DNA of 64,000 nucleotides from Xiphophorus maculatus (lineage: Eukaryota; Chordata; Actinopteri; Cyprinodontiformes; Poeciliidae), in assembly GCF_002775205.1 (NCBI RefSeq), contig NC_036456.1, positions 6,525,463 through 6,589,462 of the forward strand, written 5' to 3'. Of this stretch, positions 49,780-64,000 are shown one piece after another (position 1 is the first letter of the stretch; each line of letters opens with the position of its first letter). The notes under the pieces are model-generated. The model saw nothing but the letters and a program-made list of their open reading frames with translations. It did not search any database and was not told the DNA's origin. Position numbers and translations under genes: made by a program.

Positions 49780-50945
49780 GAGACCCACAGAATGGTCCAG
49801 ATCAATTCACTTGGTGTGTGTTGAAAACTTTTGTTGAAAGGTTAAATAATGTCTTTCCAGACACATTTGACATTTTTCTCAGCCAAGCCAAAGTGCCAAC
49901 CTGTCCAAAGACTCTCATCACCATTCCTCTGACCAAGAGGCCAAATCCAGCTTCGATAAATTTTATTGTCCAGGTGATATTGACACCATTAACACAGAAA
50001 TGTTTGGAGCAGCTTATGAATAATCACATCACACCATACATCTTCACTAATCAGGAATAGTTTCAGTTTGCCTTACTGAGAAGTTTTATTGACGATCTCC
50101 ACCCTACTCCATGTTATGCTGACACACCAAAGAAAGGAGGAAATGCATGTTGTAGGCGTCTCCTTGCTTCCACTTAATGGAATGTGTTACTTGAGGATCA
50201 GGTTTAGGAACCTCTGGTTTAGATGAATGTTACCAGTCCAGTTAGAGATTATTGACATAAGTATCTTAACCGGAAGTTAAGGTATGCTGTTAAATTATTG
50301 TACTTTGGAGAGATGTTTTGAATATACATGTAATGTGTTCACTCCATCTGCTGTTGTATAATATGACAACTCATCCAGCAGGTATTCATGAAGCAATAAC
50401 AGGCAGAGTCTGTCAGCTGTTCAGTTATGAATTCCAGATAATCAGGTGTTGCCCTACCTTGGTAATTAAGATTAAAATTAATGACTTTGTTAACAATCGC
50501 CTTTGTTAGTCAATAACAGTTAGTCATTGCCAAGCCTATTGTTGCACAACACAACGTTCCGCAAAGGCTGGAAGGATCCTCACATTCACAACAGCAGAAG
50601 AGAGATTCTGGTAATAAAAACTGCTGAGGACACCATCAGTGTCTCATCTGCAGGACATTTACAGAGAGAAGATGTGGCATCTTTACCGACAGCTCACAGT
50701 AACTTCAGTCTCATCCTCCCTGTTGTTTGGGAAAAATACAGGAAGACATTTAAACAACGTTTTCCTCCCACAACAATCAGACTCCTGAACCAGCATGCAG
50801 AGTTGGGTTGTAGTATTTTTTGTGTCTATCCTTGTCTGCCGATCTGTGAGGCTTGGTTTTGTTTTTGTGTGATGCATAGAAATAACATATCAGGTTTGTT
50901 CATTCATTCATTCATTCATTCACTCATTCATTCATCTCTAATGCC
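49780..50945 (+). mobile_element. decayed L2/CR1-like LINE in SAMD9-like intron (right)
   Basis: Counterpart of 7430-8590. RT remnants lie at 49818-50060, the RFPPTTIRLLN motif near 50760, and the TTCA tail at about 50900-50935. Confidence 0.75.
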
Positions 50946-50960
50946 TCAGGATCCACTTAC

Positions 50961-51002
50961 CTGCAAAATGTCTCAACCAGAGGACCAACAGGAATAAATC
51001 AT
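50961..51002 (-). other. non-coding exon 2 of SAMD9-like gene (right)
   Basis: Mirror of 7369-7410 with intact acceptor and GTAAGT donor. Confidence 0.5.
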
Positions 51003-51544
51003 CTGCAAAAAGCAGAGAGAATACTTAGAGCTTTCCAAACCAGACACAATTCCCTACTTTACTGTATGAACATCACAAACAGGTGACTCTTTGTGGCTTA
51101 GATGCAGTCCGACCTCATATGTAAAACTATGGCTCAGCAATTTTCTATATTTTGACATGCAAATTTGAATTCCAACCTATTACATCAAAATACAGAAATA
51201 TTGCGGACCTATGTTGAACTCTTCATGTAAAATAAGTATTAATATCTGCAGATTCCTAATGTCTAAATGTATAGTCAATCACTGAGTCTTATCAAAAACA
51301 ATTTAAATAGTCTGTGTATTACAAATTGTAAAGTTTGATTTGTAATGTTTGTAATAATAACCCGACTTTTAACAATATATGTTTATTACAAAACGTGTAG
51401 CCAAAAGTGTTCAAACTTAATTAAAATGTTGTTTTTTTGTCTGATGTATAATTTGACAATAATCAAAATGATTTTCCGATCAAACATTTATCCCGTACCC
51501 ACAGAGTTAAATGAACACACACACACACAGTCCAATCATCTTAC

Positions 51545-51601
51545 CTGTCAGAGTTCCAGCAGGTGTGCAGGTGACTGAACAGAAGAACAATCTTATTTAT
51601 A
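51545..51601 (-). promoter_or_regulatory. TATA box and non-coding exon 1 of SAMD9-like gene (right)
   Basis: TATAAATA (minus strand) at 51594-51601 and exon ending at the GTAAG donor before 51545. The (CA)n in the intron (51515-51529) is shorter than in the left arm. Confidence 0.65.
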
Positions 51602-52409
51602 ATCAGCTTTGACCACACCCTCCCCATGGTTTCGATTCTTCCATCCAGATGATGATGTAAGTTTCCTGTAACATTGCTTTCCTTCTCTTGCTTGTATGTT
51701 TGACTCAAACGTGCTGCGGTTATTAATAGCTCAACTTGAAAGGCAGCATGCCACCTAATGAGTTGTGTTTATTCACAAATGAAAGCAAAAGCATTGCCTT
51801 TTTTTAAAAATGTGTTTTATTTCAAAACATTTGAACAAAAAAAATGTTCAAACCAAAAACCTGGTTTTGTTCGGCCATCTTGTAAATGGCAACATTCACG
51901 TTTCCTAGATACCTTATAGGAAGAATAGGGAACAAACAGCTTAAATTGATTATAGAGCATGAAGGAAATGTGTGTAGAGGTTTCATATTAGAATATGTAA
52001 AGCTGGTTTAGATGGTCACAAAATTATTGCATTTCAATTTTTTTAATGTCTGCATTAAAAGCTGCTCCAGAGCAACTTCCCATTGAATTTCCTCCTGATT
52101 TTCCCCCCAAACCAAAACAATCTGAAAACTGCTGGGTCCAGTAATCCAGGAGGATTTTTTTATAATCTCTCCCAATAAGATTTGCCCAAAGATATAGATG
52201 ATGTCTACAAAAGCAACATGGAGGATGATGTGTTTTAATTTCTGAAGGTGAGGCGTCCGTTGTGTTAAGCTGAACTTTGATGCAATGACACCTCAATGCA
52301 GGAGCATTAGAGCCCTTCAAAAGCAGCTAGAGCTGTAATGTAATGAATACAAAGAAATAGTCATTTTAGAAAACTGGAGAATCCCCTGACTATTGGGAAA
52401 GACAAAAAA

Positions 52410-52600
52410 AATGTTTAATCCCTACAGGGGGTCTTTTTGTGGGCTCTAGTGTCCCTTTATACAAACGTAGGCTGACAGGAAGGAGAGGAGGGAAGACATG
52501 CGGCGCCGAGTCCGGAGTCAAACCCGCGCCGGCCGGGCCAAGGACTCAAGGCCTCCAAATATGGGTCGCGCTAACCCCTACGCCACGCCCCAATTTCTTT
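52410..52600 (-). mobile_element. tRNA-derived SINE (right)
   Basis: Counterpart of 5758-5945. The B-box reads GGTTTGACTCC, with the CpG decayed, and part of the A-box region is changed. Confidence 0.8.
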
Positions 52601-53219
52601 ATTTTAACCTGTATAATGTCCCTGTTGCCATGTTAGCGAACTAATGTTATTTTCTATAGCAGGTGAAATTTCCTCAAAACAGAGAAACCACATAAAGCTG
52701 AGCCCAGTCAGTGAAAAGTTCTGTTCTTAAGACAAAGTACCGAGCTCATTCATATCCATATCCTCTTCCTTAGTTACTTCCACTTTTTTCTTTTGGTCCA
52801 GCCTTTGAATTAAAGTCTAAGACAATATTGATAAGTTGCATGTTGGCATCAAACATTCAGTTTAAAGCTTCATAAAATACACCTGGATCAGGTCATTGTA
52901 GTCACTGCATGTTTACTTGTCCACTTGATGGCGCTGTAGTACAGCTTCAGCTAATCACATAGAGTTGAAAGCTAGTTAGCTTTAGGGACGAATTTTATTC
53001 GATTGTCCAGTTTTAGTTATTTTGTATTTGTTGCACCTGGACTTTACATACACTGGTCCCGTTTTACAGCTTCCCCTTCCTATACTAATAAATCATTTGC
53101 CTTAAGTAAGGTTAATATATGAAATATAACTTTAAGAGTTAATCATTTATTCACTACAACAAGTGTACCTTTTGTTAGCCACGTTTCATAGAAATTCAGC
53201 TTCTTAAAGAAATGTGTTT
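52601..53219. other. intergenic, SINE to H4 (right)
   Basis: Mirror of 5133-5757; no gene seen. Confidence 0.5.
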
Positions 53220-53235
53220 GGCCCTTAAAAGGGCC
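53220..53235 (-). terminator. histone mRNA 3' stem-loop (H4, right)
   Basis: ggcccttttaagggcc on the minus strand, identical to the left arm. Confidence 0.95.
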
Positions 53236-53264
53236 GTTTTGTTTTATTTATGTAAAGAATCAGT

Positions 53265-53735
<471 letters not shown>

Positions 53736-53737
53736 TC

Positions 53738-54591
53738 TCTTAGCCAGTTTTTAAGAAAATAAAACCTTCCTTCGGCAATTCAGAAATTAATTTTGAGAGA
53801 ATAAAAATGAGTGAGGGCTCTGTTAAGTTTTTAATATAATAAAGAGGAAAGAAAAGTAAAATCTTGTGTTTCAGTTGAGAAACTATGAAATGAACTGAAT
53901 GTTGATATTATGTGAAATTTAAGAGCTTTTAAAAGTAAAATTATAGAAACCTCTATTAACATGTAGACACGTGTGTTGCGTAATCATGTATTTATGTTGA
54001 ATGGATGTGAATGAACAGTAAATATTTATTTTATATTCTGCTAAATTATGGACTGAATGGCAAGTATAAGCCCTGACTTCACTTTATTCATCTTTTGGCT
54101 TCATCGGTTTGTAAAATAGTGTTTCATTTTGTTTCTTTCTGCAATGTAAACTTACCAAAAAATCAATTATGAGTTATTAGTTTTAATCAGTTTAATATTT
54201 GATACGTACATAAATCTAATCTCTGTTGTACATTTACCTGATTTTCTAAAGTCTTCGTGTCTCAGAAACTGTTCATTCATGTCTCAGACTACACACTGTT
54301 CTCATTAAAACATGATAAAATACTATTTATTATTCCATTACATATTTTGTACAATCCAAAAACTTGACCTCAGTATAGAAGTGAAGTGGCTGAGATTGTA
54401 GTTCAGAACCAGAATCACTTTTTATAAGAACATTTTCACTGGTGAATTAAATGAACTGTAACTTTATGAACATGAAGTCAGTGGTGGAAGTTTTATAATT
54501 TGTCCCAGTGAGGTTACATTCATATTCTTTCAAGATTTCATAAGTTTTGTGTTTTGAGAAAATTGGATGCTTATGATAAAAACATGTTTAT
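53738..54591. other. intergenic, H4 to H2A
   Basis: AT-rich, no gene seen. Confidence 0.5.
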
Positions 54592-54633
54592 CACAGCAGC
54601 AGCAGCAGTCAGAGCTCTTACAGTAAAGTGTGT

Positions 54634-54649
54634 GGCTCTTAAAAGAGCC
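54634..54649 (-). terminator. histone mRNA 3' stem-loop (H2A, right flank)
   Basis: ggctcttttaagagcc on the minus strand. Confidence 0.95.
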
Positions 54650-54689
54650 GTTGTGTGTTTGTTGCTGAGCAACAGCAACAGCAGCAGGT

Positions 54690-57949
<3,260 letters not shown>

Positions 57950-58110
57950 CTTTTTCACCCATTCACAAACACAATTATACACCAATGTGCCTCTGGACAT
58001 ATTGGTGCCCCTCCTGACATGTGACAGGAGGAAACGGAAATTGAACTTACAACCTTCTGATCACAAGACGACTTGTGATCGACTCTGAGACACAGTCGCT
58101 CTGTGGGTAT
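57950..58110 (-). mobile_element. degenerate tRNA-derived SINE
   Basis: Minus strand: a gcgactgtg..tca head, ...gatcagaaggttgtaagttcaatttcc (decayed B-box) and cctcctgtcacatgtc..., matching the common fish SINE of the form cagaaggttggcggttcgatcccc...cacatgtcgaagtg. It is a different family from the SINEs in the arms and more decayed. Confidence 0.6.
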
Positions 58111-58244
58111 GCAGGGATAAATATGCTGCCGGAAAGGAAAGAAACCCTCTAAACCACAATGTTTAGCTTAAGAACGGCTTGGTTGTGAGTAGGGAACCAT
58201 TGTTATCTGCATGTAAATAAACGAGCCATTTTATCTCACCTCTT

Positions 58245-60980
58245 TTACTGGATGTGAAAGGCCACTGGACCTCTGATGGTGAATCCAAGGAAGAAGGAAA
58301 CGTTCCGTGCTTTCCAGAGACTTCTTTGTAGATTGGCTTCAATTTTAATCTCTTTGTTAGCAATACGAAGGAACACTCCGTAGTTCTTCACTACCCCTTC
58401 AAACTTGATCAGACGTTCTTTGACGTTGTCATCTTTGAATATGTACTCATTTTTCCAGTCTTTCATTTTGCTGTCTGGACCCGTTTCGTGGCTGTGGTCT
58501 AAGAACAGCCGCTCGAGAACGGTTCTGTGAACAAGTCTGTCCAGATCTTGTCCTTTTCCGATGAAAAACAGAGGTTGGAGGTATCTCGATCTAAAGTACT
58601 TCAGGTATGCTTTTTCGTATGAGCGGCCCATTTCCTGAATTCTCTGGCTCAGGTCAAAGTTACCATTATCTTCAGTGTCTGTGGGCCAGGACAAGAGTAA
58701 GGCCAGCAGGTGCTGCTCAGGAGGATCACTGTGATCCGGGGGGGTTCCCTGTTTGAAACTTTGAATTAAAGCTTCAGGAGAATTGGGAAAGGTTGCTCCC
58801 AAGCTCCGGGACAAGATGTAAGCCAGAATGAAGTTGGCTACATCTGATTTGGACTTTGTCTTTGACCATATTTTTTCCCAATATTCGGTTATACGCTGGA
58901 GTAGATCTACAGAGTACTCTCTGTCCATGCATGCAAGCACTCCTGCGAATGTCGTTGCCAGGTGATGCTGCAGCTCATGCTTACACTGAGGAATGGTTAG
59001 GTTGCCTTCTGTAGATGGTGAGTCACCAACAAACTTCTTTTGACATTCATAGGTTTCTTCCGAAATGTATTCAGGGTCATCTCTCTCTATACTGAGCTTT
59101 GAGAAGGTCAGGTATGCCGCAAAAAACTCAGCTTTTTTCTGAACGTCTCCTTTAAGGTTGCTTACCAGATCATTGAATCTGTAAAGTTTGTTGTCTCCAA
59201 GTTCTTCCAGGATGGAGCCAAAGGACACCTTCTTTGTAAGAACTGCTTTCCAGCTTTCGTTTTTCTTCACAAGCAAGTCATAGAGAAGGTGGCAGACCTG
59301 TATAAACCCAAACTGCCCTCTGCAGTTGAACAGATTTGAGAATCTAACTGCGTTATCGCCAGAGGTGTCCATCTGATGTCCTTCTTCCGCAAGTTCTTCT
59401 TCATGCTTGAAAACCTCAATAGCTTTTTTGGCTTTCTGCAAGACTTGTCTTGCGTTGGAAGTTTCTCCCGTGCTCTTGAGGCAGTTCTTGTGGACCTGAC
59501 CCAAAGTATCAGCGATGAAGGAATTTTGGGGATCTCTTTGCTTTGCTCTTTTTGCCCACATTTCGGCTGGATTGTACGATTTTAGCTCTATGTAGTAGAA
59601 ACGAGCAAGAGCTTGAGGAAAAAAGGGATCTTGAGGAAATTTATTTGATGCCACCTTTAAGACGGACGCGCTCTGGGCCTTGAGCTCTTGTTGTTGGATA
59701 TCCAGAATGAGTTTTGAAAATCTCTCTTGTTCCCCCTTAACCTCTAAGCCGCTTTTTGGGTCGAGTTTTATTTTAAATTCTCTTTTGGTCAACATGTCTT
59801 TAACGAAACGAAGCAAACATAGTGGGAATGTACCGTGGTCCTCGTATCTGTAGTAATAATTCAGGAAGTTTCTTGCTGTGTCACTTCTGGTCACTCCTTT
59901 GGTAGCCAGGAGTTCGGTACAACGCTTTGCTATCAGTGGGTGAGCCATGCGGACCTTTCTCTCTGTTCTTTCATCTTCTTGGAAGGTGACAATGAGGTCA
60001 CTAAACTGGTGCATTTGGTCTTCCACTGATATGTGTGCAAAAGCGCAGCTTTCCTCACGGAGGAAGTCAAGGCACTGAGATTCCAGCAGATAGGATCCTG
60101 GTACATAGGCGTTCAGTAAGGATAGAAAAGCAGCTAGCTGGGCCCTCAAGGGTCTATGTGCTTTTGAACAAGATCTGATTATCTGGCAGGCTTCGTTGAT
60201 GTATTCTTCTGAGAAATTAGTCTGCATTATGTTGAAGCCATGGAACCGTAGGATCTTTTCGCCATACTTTTTAGTGAGCTCCTTCTCCTTTTCATTGAAT
60301 TTCCGCTGTTCGTTCTCTGACAGGTGTCTTTGTAGGAAAACATTTTCATTTTGTAACAGGGTATCCTTTCTCACACAGCTTAGTAAAACTGCCACAGGCA
60401 TGACGGTGACTATGTTCTGCTCCTTGATAGACATCATAATGTTTTCTTGGAGTTTGTCAAGGATCTGCTCATCATTTAGTAACAGCAGTACTGTGTTCTG
60501 GTGACCCCGACCGCCTGCTGTAAAAAGATGGACCACTTCCTGCGCCACTTTTGTGGTGTCTGAGATCGAGTTTGCAAGAACCGCGCAGCGGAAGGTTTTC
60601 TTCAAGTCCCACAACGCCTGCATCGCCATTGTAGTCCCTCCGCTTCCTGGCTGGTGGAACAGTTTAACAGTGGATATCGCAGGGAGTTTTCTTTTCTCTT
60701 GAATTTCCTCCTTGAGTTTTTCAAATCCATCCCGTTTGATGAACAGCGTTCCAGTGCCTGATGATGCTTCCCGCTCGTTACTGTGAAAGTTCAGCCAGTT
60801 TGGTGGGGCGCCCCTGTACAAGTTTTCCTCTTCTTTTCTCCTTTCCTCTGTAAATGTTGGATCATCTCCTTCAAACTGATCTGCATAGAGAACATCTAAC
60901 AGAGAAAAGAAATCCCTAATTTCACTTTCCACATATATCCTACGGCCTTGAGCAGTGGACAAGGCTGGTCTGGTTTCCAT
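58245..60980 (-). CDS. SAMD9/SAMD9L-like protein, N-terminally short form with P-loop (911 aa)
   Basis: A single coding exon from the ATG at 60980. It begins close to the NTPase. Residues 106-120 (KLFHQPGSGGTTMAM) are the P-loop, in the GGTT form without the usual Lys, and 163-170 (TVLLLLND) is a Walker-B-like strand. Around 280 comes LAAFLSLLNAYVPGSYL, then the TPR-like part (FPQALARFYYI, NSFIADTLGQVHKN, NCRGQFGFIQV). The C-terminal OB-like end reads FFLGFTIRGPVAF. Typical SAMD9L has about 1,580 residues, so SAM, AlbA-type nuclease and SIR2-like parts are missing. An acceptor (cttttgtttttacag) 17 bases before the ATG shows it is a complete gene with an upstream non-coding exon, not a fragment. 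It is diverged from the arm copies, so an older paralogue. Confidence 0.92.
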   Translation of the reverse strand: METRPALSTAQGRRIYVESEIRDFFSLLDVLYADQFEGDDPTFTEERRKEEENLYRGAPPNWLNFHSNEREASSGTGTLFIKRDGFEKLKEEIQEKRKLPAISTVKLFHQPGSGGTTMAMQALWDLKKTFRCAVLANSISDTTKVAQEVVHLFTAGGRGHQNTVLLLLNDEQILDKLQENIMMSIKEQNIVTVMPVAVLLSCVRKDTLLQNENVFLQRHLSENEQRKFNEKEKELTKKYGEKILRFHGFNIMQTNFSEEYINEACQIIRSCSKAHRPLRAQLAAFLSLLNAYVPGSYLLESQCLDFLREESCAFAHISVEDQMHQFSDLIVTFQEDERTERKVRMAHPLIAKRCTELLATKGVTRSDTARNFLNYYYRYEDHGTFPLCLLRFVKDMLTKREFKIKLDPKSGLEVKGEQERFSKLILDIQQQELKAQSASVLKVASNKFPQDPFFPQALARFYYIELKSYNPAEMWAKRAKQRDPQNSFIADTLGQVHKNCLKSTGETSNARQVLQKAKKAIEVFKHEEELAEEGHQMDTSGDNAVRFSNLFNCRGQFGFIQVCHLLYDLLVKKNESWKAVLTKKVSFGSILEELGDNKLYRFNDLVSNLKGDVQKKAEFFAAYLTFSKLSIERDDPEYISEETYECQKKFVGDSPSTEGNLTIPQCKHELQHHLATTFAGVLACMDREYSVDLLQRITEYWEKIWSKTKSKSDVANFILAYILSRSLGATFPNSPEALIQSFKQGTPPDHSDPPEQHLLALLLSWPTDTEDNGNFDLSQRIQEMGRSYEKAYLKYFRSRYLQPLFFIGKGQDLDRLVHRTVLERLFLDHSHETGPDSKMKDWKNEYIFKDDNVKERLIKFEGVVKNYGVFLRIANKEIKIEANLQRSLWKARNVSFFLGFTIRGPVAFHIQ

Positions 60981-60997
60981 CTCAGATTTTCAGTTTT

Positions 60998-62297
60998 CTG
61001 TAAAAACAAAAGAAAAACGCAGATTAAAAAAAAATAGAGGATTAGTTCCTTAACTAATCCTATATTAAAAATAATTATCATCGATAATTAGTGCTTGCAT
61101 AATAAGGTGTTTTTGAGTGAATAGTTGTTTCTCTGCAGTTCACTGAATTCCGACTTATCTCTGAGATTGCTTGACCTTTTCAGTAAGTCCGGGCGTGAAC
61201 TTTATAGACACTAAATGTTACTGTCAGTGGTAATATAACAAAGTGGAAGAATTGGAAATAGCGACAAATCCACCATAAATTTGTCGCCCACATAACGTCT
61301 TGAAGAGGGGTCAAATGTCCATTTTGTGCCAGTTGTGTGGACGAAAAGGCCTCAGAGACGTCGGTGGTCATATGAGAACGTAGAGACTGAGTTGACAGAA
61401 AGACAACAGCGGCTCATATACCTGTTGGTCACAATCGTCATCTCCAAACACAATATTTGTTTTTGAGACGCTGATTACTGAGCAGCGCAGAAATAAGTCC
61501 GTCTTCTCGTCAAATCTTTTTTTTTGAGTCTTTGTTAACAAAAATGTTAACCAGGCAGATCTGATGGGGCGTAGCTTCTTAGTTCTGCCTGCCAGCAACT
61601 CAGTCCATTGTTTTCCTGCTCCGACTTGTCATTCCCTCTTGGCACTGACTTGGAGCTGAAGACACGCAGATGTCAGAGAAGTATTTGGTGCATATGTTCA
61701 GCATCAATCTCTCAAGCATCTCATCAAGCCAAACCTGTTTGTTTGCATTTCATTGCATTGAGTATTGTTTATTTAAGAAAACCAAAACATGAGAATAAAT
61801 ACAGTTGACATGGCGAACCAGTACAGTTCAGTTTACAGTTTACAGTTAACGGACAGACCTGTTACAGACTCGGCTAATTTTACTCCAGTTTCAAGTTCAA
61901 TTTATTTACTTTTTTTTGTTTTTGCGTGCAAGTTAAGGCTGTTTTACTTCTTGAGTTATGAAAAATAATTAAGGTGTTCAAGTTTAAGTTCAAACATCGC
62001 ATATATTTAAAGTTTTCACAGCACTTTACCGTCAAAAATGTAAGCAGCAATGAGTCTGAAAGGGTCGTAGCAGTAGAGCTCAAAATCACCTTATTGGTCC
62101 CACAGAGGAAAAGTCCATTTAAAGTTGTCAAAAAGTACCTTCGGTTTTGCTTACAAGCTGAAAATAGGATTAATCGGTGGAATCTGTTCATGCCTGGTTG
62201 TTTCAGGCGTTCGACCGTATCCAGAAATTCGACTTGGACATTTGAACATAAAGTCTGAGATACAGACAGAAAAACACACAGAATGAAACCTTCTTAC
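60998..62297. other. 5' intron and upstream of 911-aa SAMD9-like gene
   Basis: No second gene is seen. A short L2-type LINE tail remnant (ggacttttcctctgtgggaccaataaggt on the minus strand, shown here in part: cctctgtgggaccaataa) lies at about 62081-62110. Confidence 0.45.
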
Positions 62298-62351
62298 CTG
62301 TGAGAGTCCCAGCAGGTGTGCAGCTGACTGAACAATCAGACTATTTATCGC
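62298..62351 (-). promoter_or_regulatory. TATA-like box and non-coding exon 1 of 911-aa SAMD9-like gene
   Basis: Minus strand: gataaatagt (about 62341-62350), then ttcagtcagctgcacacctg and ctgggactctcacag|gtaag with the donor before 62298. This closely matches 6756-6812, including the cagtca.ctgcacacctgctgg core. Confidence 0.65.
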
Positions 62352-62441
62352 TTTGACGATGACCCTGCCCCGTGTTTTGCATACTTTCCTCCTAAACAAA
62401 ACAGGAAGAGTGATTCTCTTTGACCGCCGTCGTCAGTCTTT

Positions 62442-62474
62442 CAGCAGATCAAGCCTGAAAGACTTGATCTGCTG
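62442..62474. repeat. 12-bp-arm hairpin upstream of SAMD9-like promoter
   Basis: cagcagatcaag at 62442-62453 pairs with cttgatctgctg at 62463-62474 across a 9-nt loop, about 100 bp upstream of the TATA-like box. Confidence 0.6.
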
Positions 62475-63259
62475 GGTCTCCTTAGAAATAGTGGTTTGGT
62501 TCGGCTTTCTTGGAAATGGACAGATTAAGAAACAAAAAAAGTTCTAGATTTCTATGGAGAAAAAAATGGATTTTAAAATCCACAGATTCAATGCCAAAGT
62601 GTAGGAAGTTTCAATTCAACAAATGTAAAGCTTGCTTAAAGCACAAAATGTTTTTTTTACAAATGTTATTATTAATATATTTTGGTTAATATCTGCTCTG
62701 AACGCTGTTTAAGGTTGACGTCCCATTGAACATTGTTTATGTCTGTGACAGTAGACCAAAGGACAATTTTATTTTCCCAGCTTCACTCTCCGAAAGGCAG
62801 CCGGACGTAGACGGGATCTAAGGGTTGCTATGGCAACATGCCAGCCCTACGATGACCCAAAGTTTAAGATTCCTTAGTTTATTATTTGTGCAGAGATACA
62901 TGAGGTGAAATGCCAGTGGAGAGAGGAGTATGAGCATCTTATTTACATCCAGGGAAACAGGAAGTGATGGATCGCAAACCGAATGTTCCTGGACACCATC
63001 AATTCAGAAACATAAATTATAAGTAATAAAAGAGGTCCGTTCAATGATTTATTGAATTTATAGATGCTGGCACAACTGATTATCTTAGATTGATGATTAT
63101 TTTATGATTTACTCTGTGTGATTATTTGCCTTTCTGTATAAAGATACTAAAACAAAAGGTATGCAATGTTTTATAATATGAACACTGAACCACCCATAAC
63201 ATTTTGAAAAGGAAAAAAATCTTTCATACTTAAGGTAATAACACACAAAGATCCAGTAT

Positions 63260-63316
<57 letters not shown>

Positions 63317-63641
63317 TACTTAATGAACAACTCAGATTTATGGAACAAATCAACTTCCAAGCAGTCCAGACCAAAAACATGAGCATGAAATTCATGCATG
63401 ATAGATTAGCAATAACACAAGCTGTTTAACACACTCGTTGGGCTTATCAAAAGTCAAAGCGTAACACACACTGTGTCACTAACATTTTTAGTCATGTGAC
63501 TTAAAAAAACTAACATCAGAAATATGTAGGATATTCTTTTTTTTTTAAAAAAGACATGTTTGAATAATGTTTTCTCATTCAAAAGCAACAGTGTTTTGTT
63601 TTGTCGCCTTGTCGCTTTGTATGGGAACCTTCATGACGTCT
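62475..63641. other. intergenic with (TTA)n microsatellite
   Basis: No gene seen. A (TTA)n tract of about 19 units lies at about 63260-63317. Confidence 0.55.
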
Positions 63642-64000
63642 TCAGGGGCCCTTAAAGGTTCCTCCTGCAGCTGGCACTTTGAAGACGACAGGACCCCTGA
63701 TGTCCAAGCCAAGATAAAAATACACGGGGCTCTGTGCCGGAGTGCTAGATTTACACTCTGTTCTGGCTTGCACTTTCTTCCCCCCAACAGTAACAATCAC
63801 AACCTTCGGCTTCATTGTAAAAGTCACATCTGACAGGGGGACTGGCTGAAGCATCTCTTGGACTTGTGGCAGCTGCCACGCCTTCCAACTCGTCCACATC
63901 TTATTGATTTTCCTTCTTTTCACTCCGTTTTTGTTTGGGACGTTGCCAAGCTCTGCTGCCACCACGCGTTCCACCGCTGCATCCAGTCTAGACCTGTGGA
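63642..64000 (-). CDS. SAMD9/SAMD9L-like protein, 3' end (runs off the window)
   Basis: Open to the right edge. About 119 codons match the C-terminus of the other SAMD9-like proteins: SRLDAAVERVV (compare SRLDKMVEILV), INKMWTSWKAWQLPQVQEML (compare INDMWSSGEVWQLPEIQDV), VTVGGKKV, and the OB-like end YFYLGLDIRGPVVFKV. The tail after VFKV (PAAGGTFKGP) is longer than in the arm copies. The upstream part lies outside the window, so whether it is full length cannot be told. It has the same orientation as the 911-aa gene, which suggests a tandem array continuing to the right. Confidence 0.85.
   Translation of the reverse strand, partial: HRSRLDAAVERVVAAELGNVPNKNGVKRRKINKMWTSWKAWQLPQVQEMLQPVPLSDVTFTMKPKVVIVTVGGKKVQARTECKSSTPAQSPVYFYLGLDIRGPVVFKVPAAGGTFKGP

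Noticed and set aside
50880-50935. CRISPR-like regular spacing in TTCA and minisatellite tracts
   Set aside because: Tandem repeats without unique spacers in a eukaryotic genome.

Overview
The window looks like nuclear DNA of a bony (teleost-like) fish. The evidence is intron-less replication-dependent histone genes with 3' stem-loops, tRNA-derived SINEs and L2/L1-type LINE tails of fish type, a fish-style two-domain C-type lectin with phase-1 introns, and SAMD9/SAMD9L-like antiviral genes. The species cannot be told from the sequence.

The dominant structure is a very large imperfect palindrome. A left arm (about 4615-24742) and a right arm (about 33611-53737), each about 20.1 kb, are inverted copies around an 8.9-kb spacer. 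Each arm carries, from outside to inside, histone H4, a three-exon SAMD9-like gene (690 aa, C-terminal half only), a three-exon RNase A-like gene, a gutted second RNase copy, histone H2B, and an unrecognised coiled-coil protein gene. A 14-bp minisatellite and other repeats follow. The spacer carries a C-type lectin lacking its 5' exons, a divergent H3/H2A pair, a third H4, an orphan CpG-rich promoter/5' exon hit by a LINE with a perfect 16-bp target duplication, and a 5'-truncated H1. A second, shorter inverted repeat (1.3 kb, the H3/H2A pair) links the spacer (27404-28718) with the right flank (54592-55906).

Outside the palindrome, the left flank (1-4614) has no intact gene, but holds a signal-peptide-like exon and a broken Ig-V-like exon on the minus strand. 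The right flank (53738-64000) holds H2A/H3, a longer SAMD9-like gene (911 aa with a P-loop region), and the 3' end of a fourth SAMD9-like gene that runs off the window.

Together this is a histone cluster interleaved with innate-immunity genes (SAMD9-like, secreted RNase, lectin, Ig-like relic). Histones and non-coding DNA are nearly identical between arms. SAMD9-like and RNase proteins differ visibly more, which suggests either fast evolution after a recent inverted duplication or two haplotypes joined in an assembly. No percentage identities were computed. All comparisons are by eye.
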